Shown one piece after another: positions 8,174 to 16,875 of a stretch of DNA of 51,601 nt. Position numbers and translations under genes: made by a program. The stretch's first letter is position 1. Each line of letters begins with the position of its first letter. The notes beneath the pieces are model-generated. The model did no database searches, was not told the DNA's origin, and saw nothing but the letters and a program-made list of their open reading frames with translations. The stretch spans positions 1 to 51,601 of the forward strand of contig CAIQOV010000011.1 of NCBI GenBank assembly GCA_903873585.1. Direction: 5' to 3'. This stretch comes from an uncultured Rhodobacterales bacterium (GTDB taxonomy: Bacteria > Pseudomonadota > Alphaproteobacteria > Rhodobacterales > Rhodobacteraceae).

Positions 8174-8782
8174 TTAAGCGGCACCTTCGGGTGCCGTTTT
8201 GCGTTTGCGCTGCCAGATTTCCAAAATCGCAAGGTTCAGCATCCAAGACCCCCAAGCCGTGATGTCATAGGTCTGCGCCACGCTCCACCCGCTGGCCATC
8301 AAGGGGCCCATGATCAAGCGCAGGGTGACGGCGGCAAAGGTCAGCGCGATGGATCGCGCCATCCACCAGTGGTGCCGCGCCAGATCACCGCGCATTGCCA
8401 AAGCGATTCCCGTAAAGGTCGTCACAAGCCACAGCACGCCCAGCACAAAAAAGCCGATCCGCGCAAAGTTGGATGCGTCTGATGTGGGGGCAAGGGTCAT
8501 GCCCGCCAACCCTGCGATCAGCACCGCAGCCCCGTAAAGGCGCCCCGACCAGCGGTGCGCGCGCGGCCAGCGCTGGCGCAGCCAAACCGACAGTTGCAAG
8601 GGCGCCAAGGCCAGCGCCAAAGGCCCGCCCAGAATATGCCCCCACAGCCGCCACGGCGCTTCGGTTAAGAAATGCGCCATGTTTGGCATGACAAGCGAAA
8701 GGGGTGCTACCAAACCGCGCAGTGAACTGAGCGCGATCAGCAGTGACAAAACGGCAAAGATCCAATAGGCGGGGCGGGTCAT
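8174..8782 (-). CDS. DUF2306 integral membrane protein
   Basis: 202-residue inner-membrane protein with about six hydrophobic segments. It matches the DUF2306 family by the conserved HRWSGRLYG segment after the second helix pair (about residue 75) and the RHHWWMARSIALTF segment (about 138), which carry the family's His/Trp/Arg residues. No biochemical role is established for the family. The start at 8782 has AAGGAG 7 bases upstream. It is divergent from a TetR regulator, with two copies of a CTTGACA-type palindrome between them, so it is probably the regulator's target. The last codons overlap the tRNA terminator on the other strand. Confidence 0.82.
   Translation of the reverse strand: MTRPAYWIFAVLSLLIALSSLRGLVAPLSLVMPNMAHFLTEAPWRLWGHILGGPLALALAPLQLSVWLRQRWPRAHRWSGRLYGAAVLIAGLAGMTLAPTSDASNFARIGFFVLGVLWLVTTFTGIALAMRGDLARHHWWMARSIALTFAAVTLRLIMGPLMASGWSVAQTYDITAWGSWMLNLAILEIWQRKRKTAPEGAA
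8179..8200 (+). terminator. terminator of first tRNA-Gly
   Basis: CGGCACC / GGTGCCG stem with a TTCG tetraloop and TTTT. It starts 15 bases after the tRNA and lies inside the 3' end of the opposing DUF2306 gene. Confidence 0.8.
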
Positions 8783-8791
8783 GGGCGGCTC

Positions 8792-8806
8792 CTTGACAGT
8801 GTAAAG
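8792..8806. promoter_or_regulatory. TetR operator copy 1
   Basis: CTTGACAGTGTAAAG, 13 of 15 positions identical to the perfect palindrome at 8829-8843. It lies just upstream of the DUF2306 ribosome site, where a bound dimer would block that gene. Confidence 0.6.
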
Positions 8807-8828
8807 TTATCTGAAACTTGCAGGTCAG

Positions 8829-8843
8829 CTTGACACTGTCAAG
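8829..8843. promoter_or_regulatory. TetR operator copy 2, perfect palindrome
   Basis: CTTGACACTGTCAAG: 7-base arms around one base. It is 22 bases before the TetR start, centre-to-centre 37 bases from copy 1. It contains TTGACA-like -35 boxes on both strands, so it could control both divergent genes. Confidence 0.65.
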
Positions 8844-8864
8844 CCACCGCGCGAAACTGGGAAG

Positions 8865-9422
8865 ATGAGCGAAACACCCAATCTGCGCGATGCCCTGATT
8901 CAAGCCGGCATGGACCTTTTGGCCGAAGGCGGCACGGCGGCGCTTACGCTGCGGCAAGCGGCCATGCGGGCGGGCGTGTCGCATGCAGCCCCCGCGCACC
9001 ATTTCAACGGCCTGCCCGGATTGCTGACCGCCATCGCCGCCCGCGCCTTTCAAACCTTTGCCGATACTTTGCACACCGCACGCGATGCCGCAGGCCAAGA
9101 CCCTCGCGCGCGCCTGTTGGGCACCTGTCAGGGCTATTTGACCTTTGCCGCACACCATGCGGGCCTGTTTCACCTGATGTTCGTAGCGTGTGAGGTGGAC
9201 CGAAGCGATCCGGCCCTAGCGCCCGCGGCTCTTCGCTCTTACCAAATCCTGTCAGAAGCCTGCCGCCCCTTTGCGACCCATGCCGATGATCGGCTTGAGG
9301 TGGCCGTTTGGTCGCTGGTGCATGGCTATGCCAGCTTGGGCTTTGGCGGCCCCACTCCCCCCAACCCCATGCGACACGCACCGCAATTCGCCGAGATTTT
9401 AGACGAATTGCTGCGCGGCTGA
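8865..9422 (+). CDS. TetR/AcrR family transcriptional regulator
   Basis: 185-residue regulator. Residues 5-50 form the TetR helix-turn-helix domain (ALIQAGMDLLAEGG, then LTLRQAAMRAGVSHAAPAHHF, the recognition helix). The rest is a helical ligand and dimer domain with the pattern of the WHG-type C-terminal family (LGTCQGYLTFAAHHAGLFHLMF, then VWSLVHGYASLGF). The N-terminus begins MSETPNLRDALI. The ribosome site is weak (GGGAAG close to the ATG). It is divergent from the DUF2306 gene with two matching operator palindromes between them, so autoregulation plus control of that gene is likely. The pair is bracketed by two identical tRNA-Gly genes. Confidence 0.9.
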   Translation: MSETPNLRDALIQAGMDLLAEGGTAALTLRQAAMRAGVSHAAPAHHFNGLPGLLTAIAARAFQTFADTLHTARDAAGQDPRARLLGTCQGYLTFAAHHAGLFHLMFVACEVDRSDPALAPAALRSYQILSEACRPFATHADDRLEVAVWSLVHGYASLGFGGPTPPNPMRHAPQFAEILDELLRG

Positions 9423-9444
9423 CAAATTCCCTTCACAAACCCGC

Positions 9445-9473
9445 TTGCCCCCGCCCCAATCACGCGCTAGTAA
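9445..9473 (+). promoter_or_regulatory. predicted promoter of second tRNA-Gly
   Basis: TTGCCC (9445-9450), a 17-base spacer and TAGTAA (9468-9473), 12 bases before the tRNA. It differs in sequence from the promoter of the first copy. Confidence 0.45.
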
Positions 9474-9485
9474 CCGCCACGGAGT

Positions 9486-9560
9486 GCGGGCGTAGCTCAG
9501 GGGTAGAGCATAACCTTGCCAAGGTTAGGGTCGAGGGTTCGAATCCCTTCGCCCGCTCCA
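9486..9560 (+). tRNA. tRNA-Gly (anticodon GCC), second copy
   Basis: 75 bases with encoded CCA, identical to the copy at 8090-8164. The six bases before each copy are also shared (CGGAGT). The flanking sequence otherwise differs, and each copy has its own promoter and terminator. Confidence 0.97.
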
Positions 9561-9567
9561 ACAAACA

Positions 9568-9593
9568 GGGTCAGCCGCAGGGCTGGCCCTTTT
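9568..9593 (+). terminator. terminator of second tRNA-Gly
   Basis: GGGTCAGCC / GGCTGGCCC stem (one G-T-type mismatch position) with a GCAG loop, followed by TTTTGCTTTT. It separates the tRNA from the rhamnose kinase gene. Confidence 0.8.
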
Positions 9594-9664
9594 GCTTTTG
9601 GGCGCATTTTCCTTTGGCTTTCGCGGGCAAAGCCGTAAGCTTTCCAAGGGCAAAGGGGGGCATC

Positions 9665-11047
9665 ATGGTGCAGTTTGTGGCGGTCATCGACATTGGCAAG
9701 ACCAACGCCAAGGTGCTGCTGATGGATCTGGCCAGCGGGGCAGAGGTTGCGGTGTTCAAAACGCCGAACCTTGTGGTCAACGCCCCGCCCTATGCGCATT
9801 TTGACACCGATGCGCTTTGGGGCTTTGTGTGTGACAGTCTGAAGCGCCTTGCAGCGCAGCACCACATCGACGCGATTTCGATCACCACGCACGGCGCATG
9901 TGCCGCTTTGGTCGATGCAAATGGCGCGCTGGCCTTGCCGATCTTGGATTATGAAGACGCAGGCCCCGATCGCTTGCCCGACTACAACGCCCTGAGGCCA
10001 CCTTTCGCGCAAACCGGCTCTGCGCGCTTGCCCGGCGGTTTGAACCTTGGCGCGCAGATTTATTGGCTGGCGCAGACCCATCCAGCAGAATTTGCCCGAA
10101 CGGCGCATATTCTGACCTATCCGCAATATTGGGCGCATCGGTTGACGGGGGTGGCGGCGTCAGAGGTCACCTCGCTTGGCTGTCATACCGATCTGTGGAA
10201 CCCTTGGACCGCGACCTTTTCCAGCTTGGTGGCCCAACAGGGTTGGACCAAGCTTTTCCCGCCCGTCCTGCCCGCCGCCTCCCGCTTTACGCTGCGCCCT
10301 GATCTTGCCACGTCGCTTGGCCTGCCCGCAGGGCTTGCGGTGCATTCGGGCATCCATGATTCCAACGCCTCGCTTTTGCCCTATCTGGGCGGCACTGATG
10401 CCTTCTCGGTCGTCTCGACCGGCACTTGGATGATCAACATGGCCATCGGCGGGCCGGCCTTGCCGCTGGATGCGGCGCGCGATGTGCTGGTCAACGTCAA
10501 CGCCTTGGGCGGCCCCACGCCCACCGCGCGCTACATGGCGGGGCGCGAGTTTGACATGCTGACCCAAGGGCACATCACCGCGCCAACCGCAGCAGAGCGA
10601 AGCGCTGTGCTGGCGGGCATCTATGCCCTGCCCTCGCTGCACCCCGAAACCGGCCCCTTCCCCGGCCTGACCTTTGCATGGCAAGGCGAACCCCAAACCC
10701 ACGGCCAGCGCAGTTTGGCCGCCAGCTATTACACGGCCCTGATGGGCGCACAAAGCCTTGCCCTGATCGGTGCGCAGGGGCCTATTCACTTGGAAGGCCC
10801 CTTTGCCAACAACCCCGATTTCGCCACGATGCTGGCAACCGCCACAGGGCGCGACGTGCTGCCTGCGGGGCAATCTGCGGGAACCGGCTTGGGCGCGGCC
10901 TTGCTGGCAGGGCCATTAGGCGCGGCTAAGGTCAAGGCGGAACCCGTGCATCCCGACCCCATGCTGCGCCCTTATGCTGCCGCATGGCGCAGCATGGTGC
11001 AGCATTTATGGGCCAAGGCGCAAAGCGCGCAAGGTCAGGCCAGATAA
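9665..11047 (+). CDS. rhaK: FGGY-family sugar kinase, probable L-rhamnulose kinase RhaK
   Basis: 460-residue cytoplasmic kinase that would phosphorylate L-rhamnulose on carbon 1. The N-terminal FGGY domain starts [17 protein letters not shown] (phosphate-1 loop). [14 protein letters not shown] carries the likely catalytic Asp about residue 232, followed by VVSTGTWMI (phosphate-2 type loop). The C-terminal domain has [17 protein letters not shown]. The frame is open back through the tRNA to 9308, but ATG 9665 has AGGGGGG in front and fits the family N-terminus. It faces the mutarotase gene and overlaps its 3' end by 13 bases. In Rhizobium leguminosarum RhaK is also needed for ABC uptake of rhamnose, and this locus has the same transporter. 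The specificity call rests on context. Confidence 0.88.
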   Translation: MVQFVAVIDIGKTNAKVLLMDLASGAEVAVFKTPNLVVNAPPYAHFDTDALWGFVCDSLKRLAAQHHIDAISITTHGACAALVDANGALALPILDYEDAGPDRLPDYNALRPPFAQTGSARLPGGLNLGAQIYWLAQTHPAEFARTAHILTYPQYWAHRLTGVAASEVTSLGCHTDLWNPWTATFSSLVAQQGWTKLFPPVLPAASRFTLRPDLATSLGLPAGLAVHSGIHDSNASLLPYLGGTDAFSVVSTGTWMINMAIGGPALPLDAARDVLVNVNALGGPTPTARYMAGREFDMLTQGHITAPTAAERSAVLAGIYALPSLHPETGPFPGLTFAWQGEPQTHGQRSLAASYYTALMGAQSLALIGAQGPIHLEGPFANNPDFATMLATATGRDVLPAGQSAGTGLGAALLAGPLGAAKVKAEPVHPDPMLRPYAAAWRSMVQHLWAKAQSAQGQAR

Positions 11048-11346
11048 AACGTCTCGACCAAATCCACCGCCACGGGCGAGCCATCGGGGTTGGTGCGCAT
11101 AATGTCGCCCATAAAGGCCCACCATTTTTGCATCACCGGATGGCGCGGCAGATCGGCCATCGTGTGACCCGCGCTGCGTTCAAGATAGGCGAACAAAACC
11201 CCCGTCTCGCGGTCAAGGTGGATCGAATAGTTCGACACCCCCGCAGCAGTTAGCAGCGCCGACAGGTCAGGCCAAATCGCATCGTGGCGGCGGATATACT
11301 CTGCCTCCATCCCGGGGTTGAGATACATTTTGAACGCATGGCGCAT
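11035..11346 (-). CDS. rhaU: L-rhamnose mutarotase
   Basis: 103-residue enzyme interconverting alpha and beta anomers of L-rhamnose. It matches the RhaM/RhaU family in length (about 104) and in motifs: [28 protein letters not shown] at the start (key His in RRHDAIWP), YSIHLD in the middle, and the Trp pair [10 protein letters not shown] near the end. ATG 11346 is used; a TTG two codons earlier is possible. It is the last gene of the rhaRSTPQU run, 9 bases after the upstream permease gene. Its last 13 bases overlap the convergent rhaK gene. Confidence 0.93.
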   Translation of the reverse strand: MRHAFKMYLNPGMEAEYIRRHDAIWPDLSALLTAAGVSNYSIHLDRETGVLFAYLERSAGHTMADLPRHPVMQKWWAFMGDIMRTNPDGSPVAVDLVETFYLA

Positions 11347-11355
11347 GGGCAAACC

Positions 11356-12306
11356 TTAAGCTTTGGCGCGACGGGCGCGCAGGTCTTGGGTGAGGTTGGG
11401 GATAAGAACCGACGCGATCAGCAAGACCCCGATCACCCCTGTTTGAATGTGGCCTGTGATGTTGGTCAAAGCCATGCCGTTGCGCAGGTTCAAGATGATC
11501 AGGATCGACAAGACCACCCCCGTCATACTGCCCTTACCGCCAAAGATGCTGACACCGCCCAGCAGCACCATGGTGATGATATCCAGTTCAAACCCCGTGC
11601 CGGCATCACCGCGCACCGACCCTAGGCGTGCGGCATACAGCAGGCCCGCAAGGGCTGCGATAAAGCCGCTCATCAAGAACAGAACCGTCTTAACCCGCGC
11701 CACGTTCAGCCCCGAAAACCGCGCCACTTCGGCATTGGTGCCGATCACCACAATCTGGCGGCCAAAGCCGGTGCGGTGCAGCAGCACGCCTAAGCCGACC
11801 AAAAGCACCAAGAACAAAACCAGCGACAGCGGCAAAGGGCCAAGCAGCGCGTCTTGGCCCAGATGCGTGACCCATAGGGGAAAGTTTCCCATGCTTTGGT
11901 CTTTCACCAACACCCGCGCAAAACCGCGAAAGCCGATCAGCATGGCTAAGGTGACAACCAGTGACGGAATGCCAGCGCGCGCGATCAACAGCGCGTTGAC
12001 CATCCCCGCCACCAGCCCTACCGCCAAACACACCACAATCGCCCCACCCGCCGGAAAACCGCCCGTGACCAGATAGCCAAAGGCACAGGCCGACAGCCCC
12101 ATGACAGAGGCGACCGACAGATCAATCTCGGCGTTGATAATGATCAGTGTCATCACCAAGGCGACGATGATCTTTTCAATCGACAGTTGGAACAGGTTGA
12201 TCTGGTTTTGCAGCGTCAGAAATTCGGGCGCCAAGATCACATTGCCCGCAAAGGTGGCAACAAAAAGAAGGGCCAGCATCCCCTCCCACGTTTTCAAACG
12301 CGCCAT
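11356..12306 (-). CDS. rhaQ: rhamnose ABC transporter permease RhaQ
   Basis: 316-residue inner-membrane permease of the RbsC-like (BPD_transp_2) family, with about nine hydrophobic segments. Family signs are [16 protein letters not shown] after the third segment and [26 protein letters not shown] near the C-terminus. ATG 12306 shares its A with the stop of the upstream permease (TGATG); a GTG one codon earlier is an alternative. It should form a heterodimer with RhaP. It belongs to the operon rhaR-rhaS-rhaT-rhaP-rhaQ-rhaU. Confidence 0.92.
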   Translation of the reverse strand: MARLKTWEGMLALLFVATFAGNVILAPEFLTLQNQINLFQLSIEKIIVALVMTLIIINAEIDLSVASVMGLSACAFGYLVTGGFPAGGAIVVCLAVGLVAGMVNALLIARAGIPSLVVTLAMLIGFRGFARVLVKDQSMGNFPLWVTHLGQDALLGPLPLSLVLFLVLLVGLGVLLHRTGFGRQIVVIGTNAEVARFSGLNVARVKTVLFLMSGFIAALAGLLYAARLGSVRGDAGTGFELDIITMVLLGGVSIFGGKGSMTGVVLSILIILNLRNGMALTNITGHIQTGVIGVLLIASVLIPNLTQDLRARRAKA

Positions 12307-13301
12307 CACTTGCCCCCCTTTGCGCCCAAGCGGCCAAGCGAGCGTGACATGACGGTATCCACCGTCACCGCCGCCATGATCAGCATCCCCAACAGCGCAT
12401 CGCGCCAGAATTCTGACACCAATTCCCAGCGGGTCAGCGAATTGTCGATCGTATCCACCAGCACGCAGCCGATCACCACGCCAATCATGCTGCCTGACCC
12501 GCCCAAGATCGACACGCCGCCCACAACCACCGCCGCCACGGCTTTGAGTTCAAACCCCATGCCGGCAACCACGGTGATATTGCCGAATTTGGCCAAAAAG
12601 ATCAGCCCCGACAGGCCCGCAAACGCGCCCGAAATCACAAAGGCCACAAAGACCACCATGCCCGCATTGATGCCCGCCATCACGGCGGCATCGGGGTTGG
12701 ACCCCACCGCATAGATCCGGCGCGCTGCCCGCAAGCGGGTTAGCGCAATTCCCATGGCGATGGCCGACAGCAGGGCCAAAACCACCGTCACGCGCACATC
12801 AAGGCCAAACAGGCTAAAGGCATTGGCCTGCGGCAGATCAACCAGCCATTGCGGTAAGCTTGCCGTGGTGATGGTTTTGGCATCGGAATATTGCACCAAA
12901 AAGCTGCGATATAGCGCCAAAGTGCCCAGCGTGACGATGATCGAAGGCACACGCCCCCAAGCCACCAGCACCCCGTTGATCGCCCCCATCGCCCCGCCAA
13001 TCCCCATGGCCAGCAGCGCCACAACCAAGGGGTGCAGGTCAGGATGACCGCCCAAGAATTCCCCCGTCAGATAGGCCACCACACCCACGGTTGACCCAAT
13101 CGACAGGTCAATGTTGCGCGTCATCACCACGATGGCTTGACCCACGGCGATGGGCAAGATCACGGCAGCCGATGTCGTGATGCGGGTGAACATGCGCGGC
13201 GACAGGTAGCTGTCGATCTGGGTGGAAAAGAACACCACCGTGGCCAGCAGGGCCACAAACAAGGCGATGATGCGCAGGGTTTGGGGGTGCAGGCGCGTCA
13301 T
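12306..13301 (-). CDS. rhaP: rhamnose ABC transporter permease RhaP
   Basis: 331-residue inner-membrane permease, second member of the RbsC-like pair. It shows [23 protein letters not shown] in the early helices, the cytoplasmic loop [21 protein letters not shown], and [25 protein letters not shown], with about nine or ten hydrophobic segments. The ATG overlaps the ATPase stop by 4 bases (ATGA), a sign of coupled translation. The order ATPase-permease-permease and the neighbouring rhamnose enzymes support the assignment. Confidence 0.92.
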   Translation of the reverse strand: MTRLHPQTLRIIALFVALLATVVFFSTQIDSYLSPRMFTRITTSAAVILPIAVGQAIVVMTRNIDLSIGSTVGVVAYLTGEFLGGHPDLHPLVVALLAMGIGGAMGAINGVLVAWGRVPSIIVTLGTLALYRSFLVQYSDAKTITTASLPQWLVDLPQANAFSLFGLDVRVTVVLALLSAIAMGIALTRLRAARRIYAVGSNPDAAVMAGINAGMVVFVAFVISGAFAGLSGLIFLAKFGNITVVAGMGFELKAVAAVVVGGVSILGGSGSMIGVVIGCVLVDTIDNSLTRWELVSEFWRDALLGMLIMAAVTVDTVMSRSLGRLGAKGGK

Positions 13302-14803
13302 GCGGCCACCTGCGCGCTGGCTGATCCTGCGGCAAGTCGGATCACCTTTTCCTGTGTCGCCTCGGCAATATCCAAAATCCCCGCTTGGCGCCCTTCGCGC
13401 ATGACCAGCACGCGGTCGGCCAAGGCCATCACCTCGGGCAGGTCAGAGGAGATCACCAGCACCGCAACCCCTTGCTTGGCAAGGTCGCGGATGATGTTGT
13501 GCACCTCGGCCTTCGCGCCCACATCTACGCCGCGCGTGGGTTCATCAAAGATCAAGATGCGCGGCTTGGTTTCTAACCACTTGGCCAGCATCACCTTTTG
13601 CTGATTGCCGCCCGACAGTTTGCCCACGTCAATCCCCACACTGGGCGATTTGATCGCCAGTTGCCGCCGATAGCCCTCGGCCATGGCGGTTTCGGCCTTG
13701 CGGTCAATAATGCCAAAAGCGCGCAGCAATTTGGCCAAGCTTGCCAGCGAAATATTCGCGAAGATCGGCAGGCTCAGCGCCAGCCCCATTTTGCGGCGAT
13801 CTTCCGACACATAGGCAATTCCATGCCCCATGGCGTGCTGCGGGCTGGTGATCGTAACCGCTTGGCCGTCAATCAAAATCCGCCCCTCGGTGGCGGGTGC
13901 TATGCCAAACAGAGCTAAGGCCACATCGGTGCGCCGCGCGCCGACAAGGCCCGCAAAACACAGCACCTCGCCCGCCGACAAATCAAAGCTGATGCCCGAA
14001 AACACACCCGCGCGGCCCAAACCTTCTAAGCTCAGCACGCTTTCACCGTGCGGGTTGGCGGCAGATTTCACGGCGAATGTGTCAATCGCGCGGCCAACCA
14101 TGTCTTTGACCATGCCGTCAGGTGTCACCTGATCAATCGGCTTGGTCGAGATATGCTGGCCATCGCGGATCACCGTCACACGGTCAGCCACCTGAAAAAT
14201 CTCATCCAAACGGTGCGAGATATAGATCACCGCCACCCCCTTGGCCTTTAGCGCGCGCGCGATTGACAAAAGGCGTGCCACCTCATGCGCAGAGAGGCTG
14301 GCGGTGGGTTCATCCATGATCAGAACCTTGACGTTCAGGCTTAAGGCCCGCGCAATTTCAACCGTTTGCTGTTCGGCCAAGGTCAGGCCAGAAGCTGCGC
14401 GGTGCACATCCAAGCTAACGCCCAGTTGCGCGATCAGCGCCGAGGCGTCGGCATAAATCTGCTTCCAGTTCATGAAAGCGCCCTGCGCGCGGTTAGAGAT
14501 GAAGATATTTTCGGCCACATCCAGATCGGGAAAGACCATCGGTTCTTGATAAATCGCCGCAATCCCGTGGCTTTGCGCATCTTGGGTTGAGCGGATCGTC
14601 ACAGGCGCGCCCATCACATACATCTGGCCCTGATCGGGTTGATGCACCCCTGTCATGATCTTGATCAGGGTTGATTTGCCAGCGCCGTTTTCACCGACAA
14701 TGGCATGAATCTCTCCCGGTTCTATCGCAAGGTTCATATCCTTTAACGCCGCCGTGGCAGCGAAACTTTTGGCAATCGAGCGCAGTTCAAGAACAGCTGT
14801 CAC
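13298..14803 (-). CDS. rhaT: rhamnose ABC transporter ATPase RhaT, two fused nucleotide-binding domains
   Basis: 501-residue cytoplasmic ATPase of the sugar (RbsA/MglA-like) class. Domain 1 has Walker [10 protein letters not shown] (residues 37-45), signature [15 protein letters not shown] and Walker [13 protein letters not shown]. Domain 2 has a degenerate Walker A region ([11 protein letters not shown]), signature [15 protein letters not shown] and Walker [13 protein letters not shown]. The degenerate second site is normal for this class. The frame is open to 14842, but codons before 14803 lie in an intercistronic hairpin; I prefer GTG 14803 ([14 protein letters not shown]), 8 bases after GGAA. 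It overlaps rhaP by 4 bases. Confidence 0.92.
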   Translation of the reverse strand: MTAVLELRSIAKSFAATAALKDMNLAIEPGEIHAIVGENGAGKSTLIKIMTGVHQPDQGQMYVMGAPVTIRSTQDAQSHGIAAIYQEPMVFPDLDVAENIFISNRAQGAFMNWKQIYADASALIAQLGVSLDVHRAASGLTLAEQQTVEIARALSLNVKVLIMDEPTASLSAHEVARLLSIARALKAKGVAVIYISHRLDEIFQVADRVTVIRDGQHISTKPIDQVTPDGMVKDMVGRAIDTFAVKSAANPHGESVLSLEGLGRAGVFSGISFDLSAGEVLCFAGLVGARRTDVALALFGIAPATEGRILIDGQAVTITSPQHAMGHGIAYVSEDRRKMGLALSLPIFANISLASLAKLLRAFGIIDRKAETAMAEGYRRQLAIKSPSVGIDVGKLSGGNQQKVMLAKWLETKPRILIFDEPTRGVDVGAKAEVHNIIRDLAKQGVAVLVISSDLPEVMALADRVLVMREGRQAGILDIAEATQEKVIRLAAGSASAQVAA

Positions 14804-14830
14804 AGGCGCATTCCAGCTTATAAAGGGCAA

Positions 14831-14855
14831 CAGGGCCGCCACCGGGGCGGCCCTG
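14831..14855 (-). terminator. intercistronic hairpin between rhaS and rhaT
   Basis: Perfect 10-base stem CAGGGCCGCC / GGCGGCCCTG with a 5-base loop in the 75-base gap after rhaS. No T-run follows on the minus strand. Hairpins here usually stabilise the binding-protein mRNA or attenuate the rest of the operon. Confidence 0.65.
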
Positions 14856-14878
14856 CACAGGTTTGCGAAAACGCCAGA

Positions 14879-15916
14879 TTACTTCGAGGCGGCTTCGACA
14901 TTGTCCTTGTTATACACCGTGAACGGCCCCATCAGCACGCGCTTGGCACCAGCACGGCCGGGATCTTCGTCGATCTTGAAGTTGCCCATACGGCCAGCGG
15001 CAAACTCTTCGCCGATCTCACCCTTGATAGCGCCAGTGGCAAGCAGGTAGCTGGTGTAATAGGTCAGATACCCAAGGTCGACAAACGACCACAGCGCGAA
15101 TTCCGGCGCACAGCCGTTCATCGTATACGACACCATCTCGGCGGGCAGACCTAGGCCGGAAACCTTGACCTTGTCGCACAGCTTTTCGTCCTGCATCGCC
15201 TTGGCAGCGGCCACGATACCCACGGTTGTGGGGGCCATGATCACTTTCAGGTCGGGATACTTGTCCACCAGACCCAAGGCGCGGTTGTAGGATTCTTCCG
15301 ACTGGTCGTTGCCATAGACAACATCGACCAGTTTGAGATCCTTGTACTTGGCATCTGCCGCCAGAACGGTCTTCATCGCTTCGATCCAAGCGTTCTGGTT
15401 GGCGGCATCGGGGCTGGCTGAGAGCACGGCGAATTCGCCAGCGCCACCGGCTTCGTCAAAGACCATATCGGCCATCACAGTGCCGATCGAGCCAAAGTCA
15501 ACCTGTGCGACAAAGACCGATTCGCCTTTGCCTGACGGGATCGGGCTGTCCCATGTCACAACCTTGGTGCCAGCGGCTTGGGCTGCTTCAGCCGTCGGGG
15601 CAATCTGGTCGCCAGCGTTGTTAGACAGCATCACCACGCCCTGCTTTTGGGTCGTAGCGGTCGTCAGCATTTCAATCTGACCTGCGGCCGAGTTTTCGGG
15701 GGTTGGCCCGATGTATTGATACGTGCCGGTGTTGCCCAGTTCCTTAGCGGCTTCTTGCGCGCCACGGTCGGCTTGGTCAAAGGGCAAAATGCCAAGGAAC
15801 TTCGGCAGCAGCACGATGTTCACGGCTTGGCCCGGAGTTGCGGTAATCACATCGGCCATCAGGGTCGTGCCCATCAGGCTTGCCGCTACGCTTAAGGCTA
15901 ATCCAAATTTCTTCAT
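14879..15916 (-). CDS. rhaS: rhamnose ABC transporter periplasmic binding protein RhaS
   Basis: 345-residue periplasmic binding protein of the RbsB/LsrB-like (Peripla_BP_4) family. Residues 1-21 ([21 protein letters not shown]) form a Sec signal peptide with cleavage likely before DVITA. The fold shows the usual [20 protein letters not shown] and [12 protein letters not shown] segments and the hinge part [21 protein letters not shown] strong site GGGAGGA lies about 6 bases before the ATG. It is the first structural gene after the regulator, with 27 bases between. RhaS delivers rhamnose to RhaPQT. Confidence 0.93.
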   Translation of the reverse strand: MKKFGLALSVAASLMGTTLMADVITATPGQAVNIVLLPKFLGILPFDQADRGAQEAAKELGNTGTYQYIGPTPENSAAGQIEMLTTATTQKQGVVMLSNNAGDQIAPTAEAAQAAGTKVVTWDSPIPSGKGESVFVAQVDFGSIGTVMADMVFDEAGGAGEFAVLSASPDAANQNAWIEAMKTVLAADAKYKDLKLVDVVYGNDQSEESYNRALGLVDKYPDLKVIMAPTTVGIVAAAKAMQDEKLCDKVKVSGLGLPAEMVSYTMNGCAPEFALWSFVDLGYLTYYTSYLLATGAIKGEIGEEFAAGRMGNFKIDEDPGRAGAKRVLMGPFTVYNKDNVEAASK

Positions 15917-15943
15917 GTCGTCCTCCCGTTGGTTGTTGCGGCG

Positions 15944-16744
15944 TTAAGCGGCCGTTCGCTTCGCGTCACTTTCATCTTCGGCCACCAGCACCTCCACGCC
16001 GAGCGACCGCAGATGATCCACCATCCCCGCTGGCGCACCCCAATCGGTGACCACCGTTGACACCCGTGTCAGGGGGCACACCACCATGTTGCCCCGTGCC
16101 TCGAACTTCGAGGAATCTGCAATAACGATCAACTTTTCTGCCCGCGACAAAAGCTTGGCTTCGGCGCGTGCAATCAAAGGATCGCTTTCGATCACCCCCA
16201 TCGGCGTGATCGCATAACAAGACATAAACATCATGGAAGCCGCGAAATGCTGGATCGCATCTTCCTCAAACGGCGACAGGATGATCCCCGGTTCGCGGTA
16301 CAATTCACCCCCCGGCAGAACCACGCGGTTGCCGGAATTGGCGATAAGTTCCTGCGCAATGGGGAAAGAGTTGGTCAGCACCTGCATGCGGTGCTGGCGC
16401 AGGCATTGCGCCATGAACCACGTCGTAGACCCCGCGTTCAATATGATGGAATCGCCATCGGCACACAGGCTGGCAGCCTTGCGCGCCACGGCCAGTTTGG
16501 CCTGCGGGTTCGTCGTTTGGCTTGCCCCGAACGACACGGCGGTCAAATCGCCCTGCCCCGAGACTTCTGCCGTTTCCGCCCCACCATGCACGCGCTTTAA
16601 TTGACCCGTATCTTCCAACCGCGCCAAATCGCGGCGCAGCGTGGCAAGGGATGCGCCTGTCAAACTGGCAAGGTCGTTCACACGAACAATCCCGCGTTCG
16701 CGCAGCCGGTTCAGGATAAGGTGCCATCTTTCACGTTCATGCAT
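15944..16744 (-). CDS. rhaR: DeoR family regulator of rhamnose genes, RhaR
   Basis: 266-residue repressor. The N-terminal DeoR helix-turn-helix has RERGIVRVNDLASLTGASLATLRRDLARLEDTGQLKRVHGG, the family signature. The C-terminal DeoRC sensor domain (residues about 75-235) binds a phosphorylated sugar in this family, with DGDSIILNAGSTTW and LTNSFPIAQEL as typical pieces. It is transcribed with the transporter and divergent from rhaD. No Shine-Dalgarno sequence is visible; a TTGACG-18-TAGCCT promoter ends 6 bases before the ATG, so the mRNA may be leaderless. The 13-base operator candidate CAGAATCGCTCAT sits inside its promoter spacer. Confidence 0.92.
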   Translation of the reverse strand: MHERERWHLILNRLRERGIVRVNDLASLTGASLATLRRDLARLEDTGQLKRVHGGAETAEVSGQGDLTAVSFGASQTTNPQAKLAVARKAASLCADGDSIILNAGSTTWFMAQCLRQHRMQVLTNSFPIAQELIANSGNRVVLPGGELYREPGIILSPFEEDAIQHFAASMMFMSCYAITPMGVIESDPLIARAEAKLLSRAEKLIVIADSSKFEARGNMVVCPLTRVSTVVTDWGAPAGMVDHLRSLGVEVLVAEDESDAKRTAA

Positions 16745-16750
16745 GGGCCA

Positions 16751-16780
16751 AGGCTAGTCAGAATCGCTCATATCCGTCAA
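16751..16780 (-). promoter_or_regulatory. predicted rhaR-STPQU promoter
   Basis: TTGACG (16780-16775), an 18-base spacer containing ATGAGCGATTCTG, and TAGCCT (16756-16751), then 6 bases to the ATG. The same layout is mirrored on the other strand for rhaD. Confidence 0.5.
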
Positions 16781-16859
16781 CAACCAATCGCGTTGCTGCA
16801 TTGCAGTAAGTTTTCTGCACCGCAACATGCAGCATATTGATTGACGATGAGCGATTCTG
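16759..16859. promoter_or_regulatory. rhaR-rhaD divergent operator region, nested inverted repeats
   Basis: Outer pair: CAGAATCGCTCAT at 16759-16771 and its exact complement ATGAGCGATTCTG at 16847-16859. Inner pair: TGCTGCAT at 16794-16801 and ATGCAGCA at 16827-16834. The outer copies lie in the spacers of both promoters. RhaR binding is inferred. Confidence 0.6.
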
Positions 16860-16869
16860 CCCCTAGCCT
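16841..16869 (+). promoter_or_regulatory. predicted rhaD-rhaI promoter
   Basis: TTGACG (16841-16846), a 17-base spacer holding ATGAGCGATTCTG, and TAGCCT (16864-16869). The predicted start is the A of the rhaD ATG at 16876, giving a leaderless message. Confidence 0.5.
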
Positions 16870-16875
16870 TTCGCT

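Noticed and set aside
8090-9560. tRNA pair as att sites of an integrated element
   Set aside because: No integrase or other mobility gene lies between them, and each tRNA has a full promoter and terminator.
9308-9664. Long N-terminal extension of the rhamnose kinase
   Set aside because: It would translate through the second tRNA and its terminator; ATG 9665 has a strong ribosome site.
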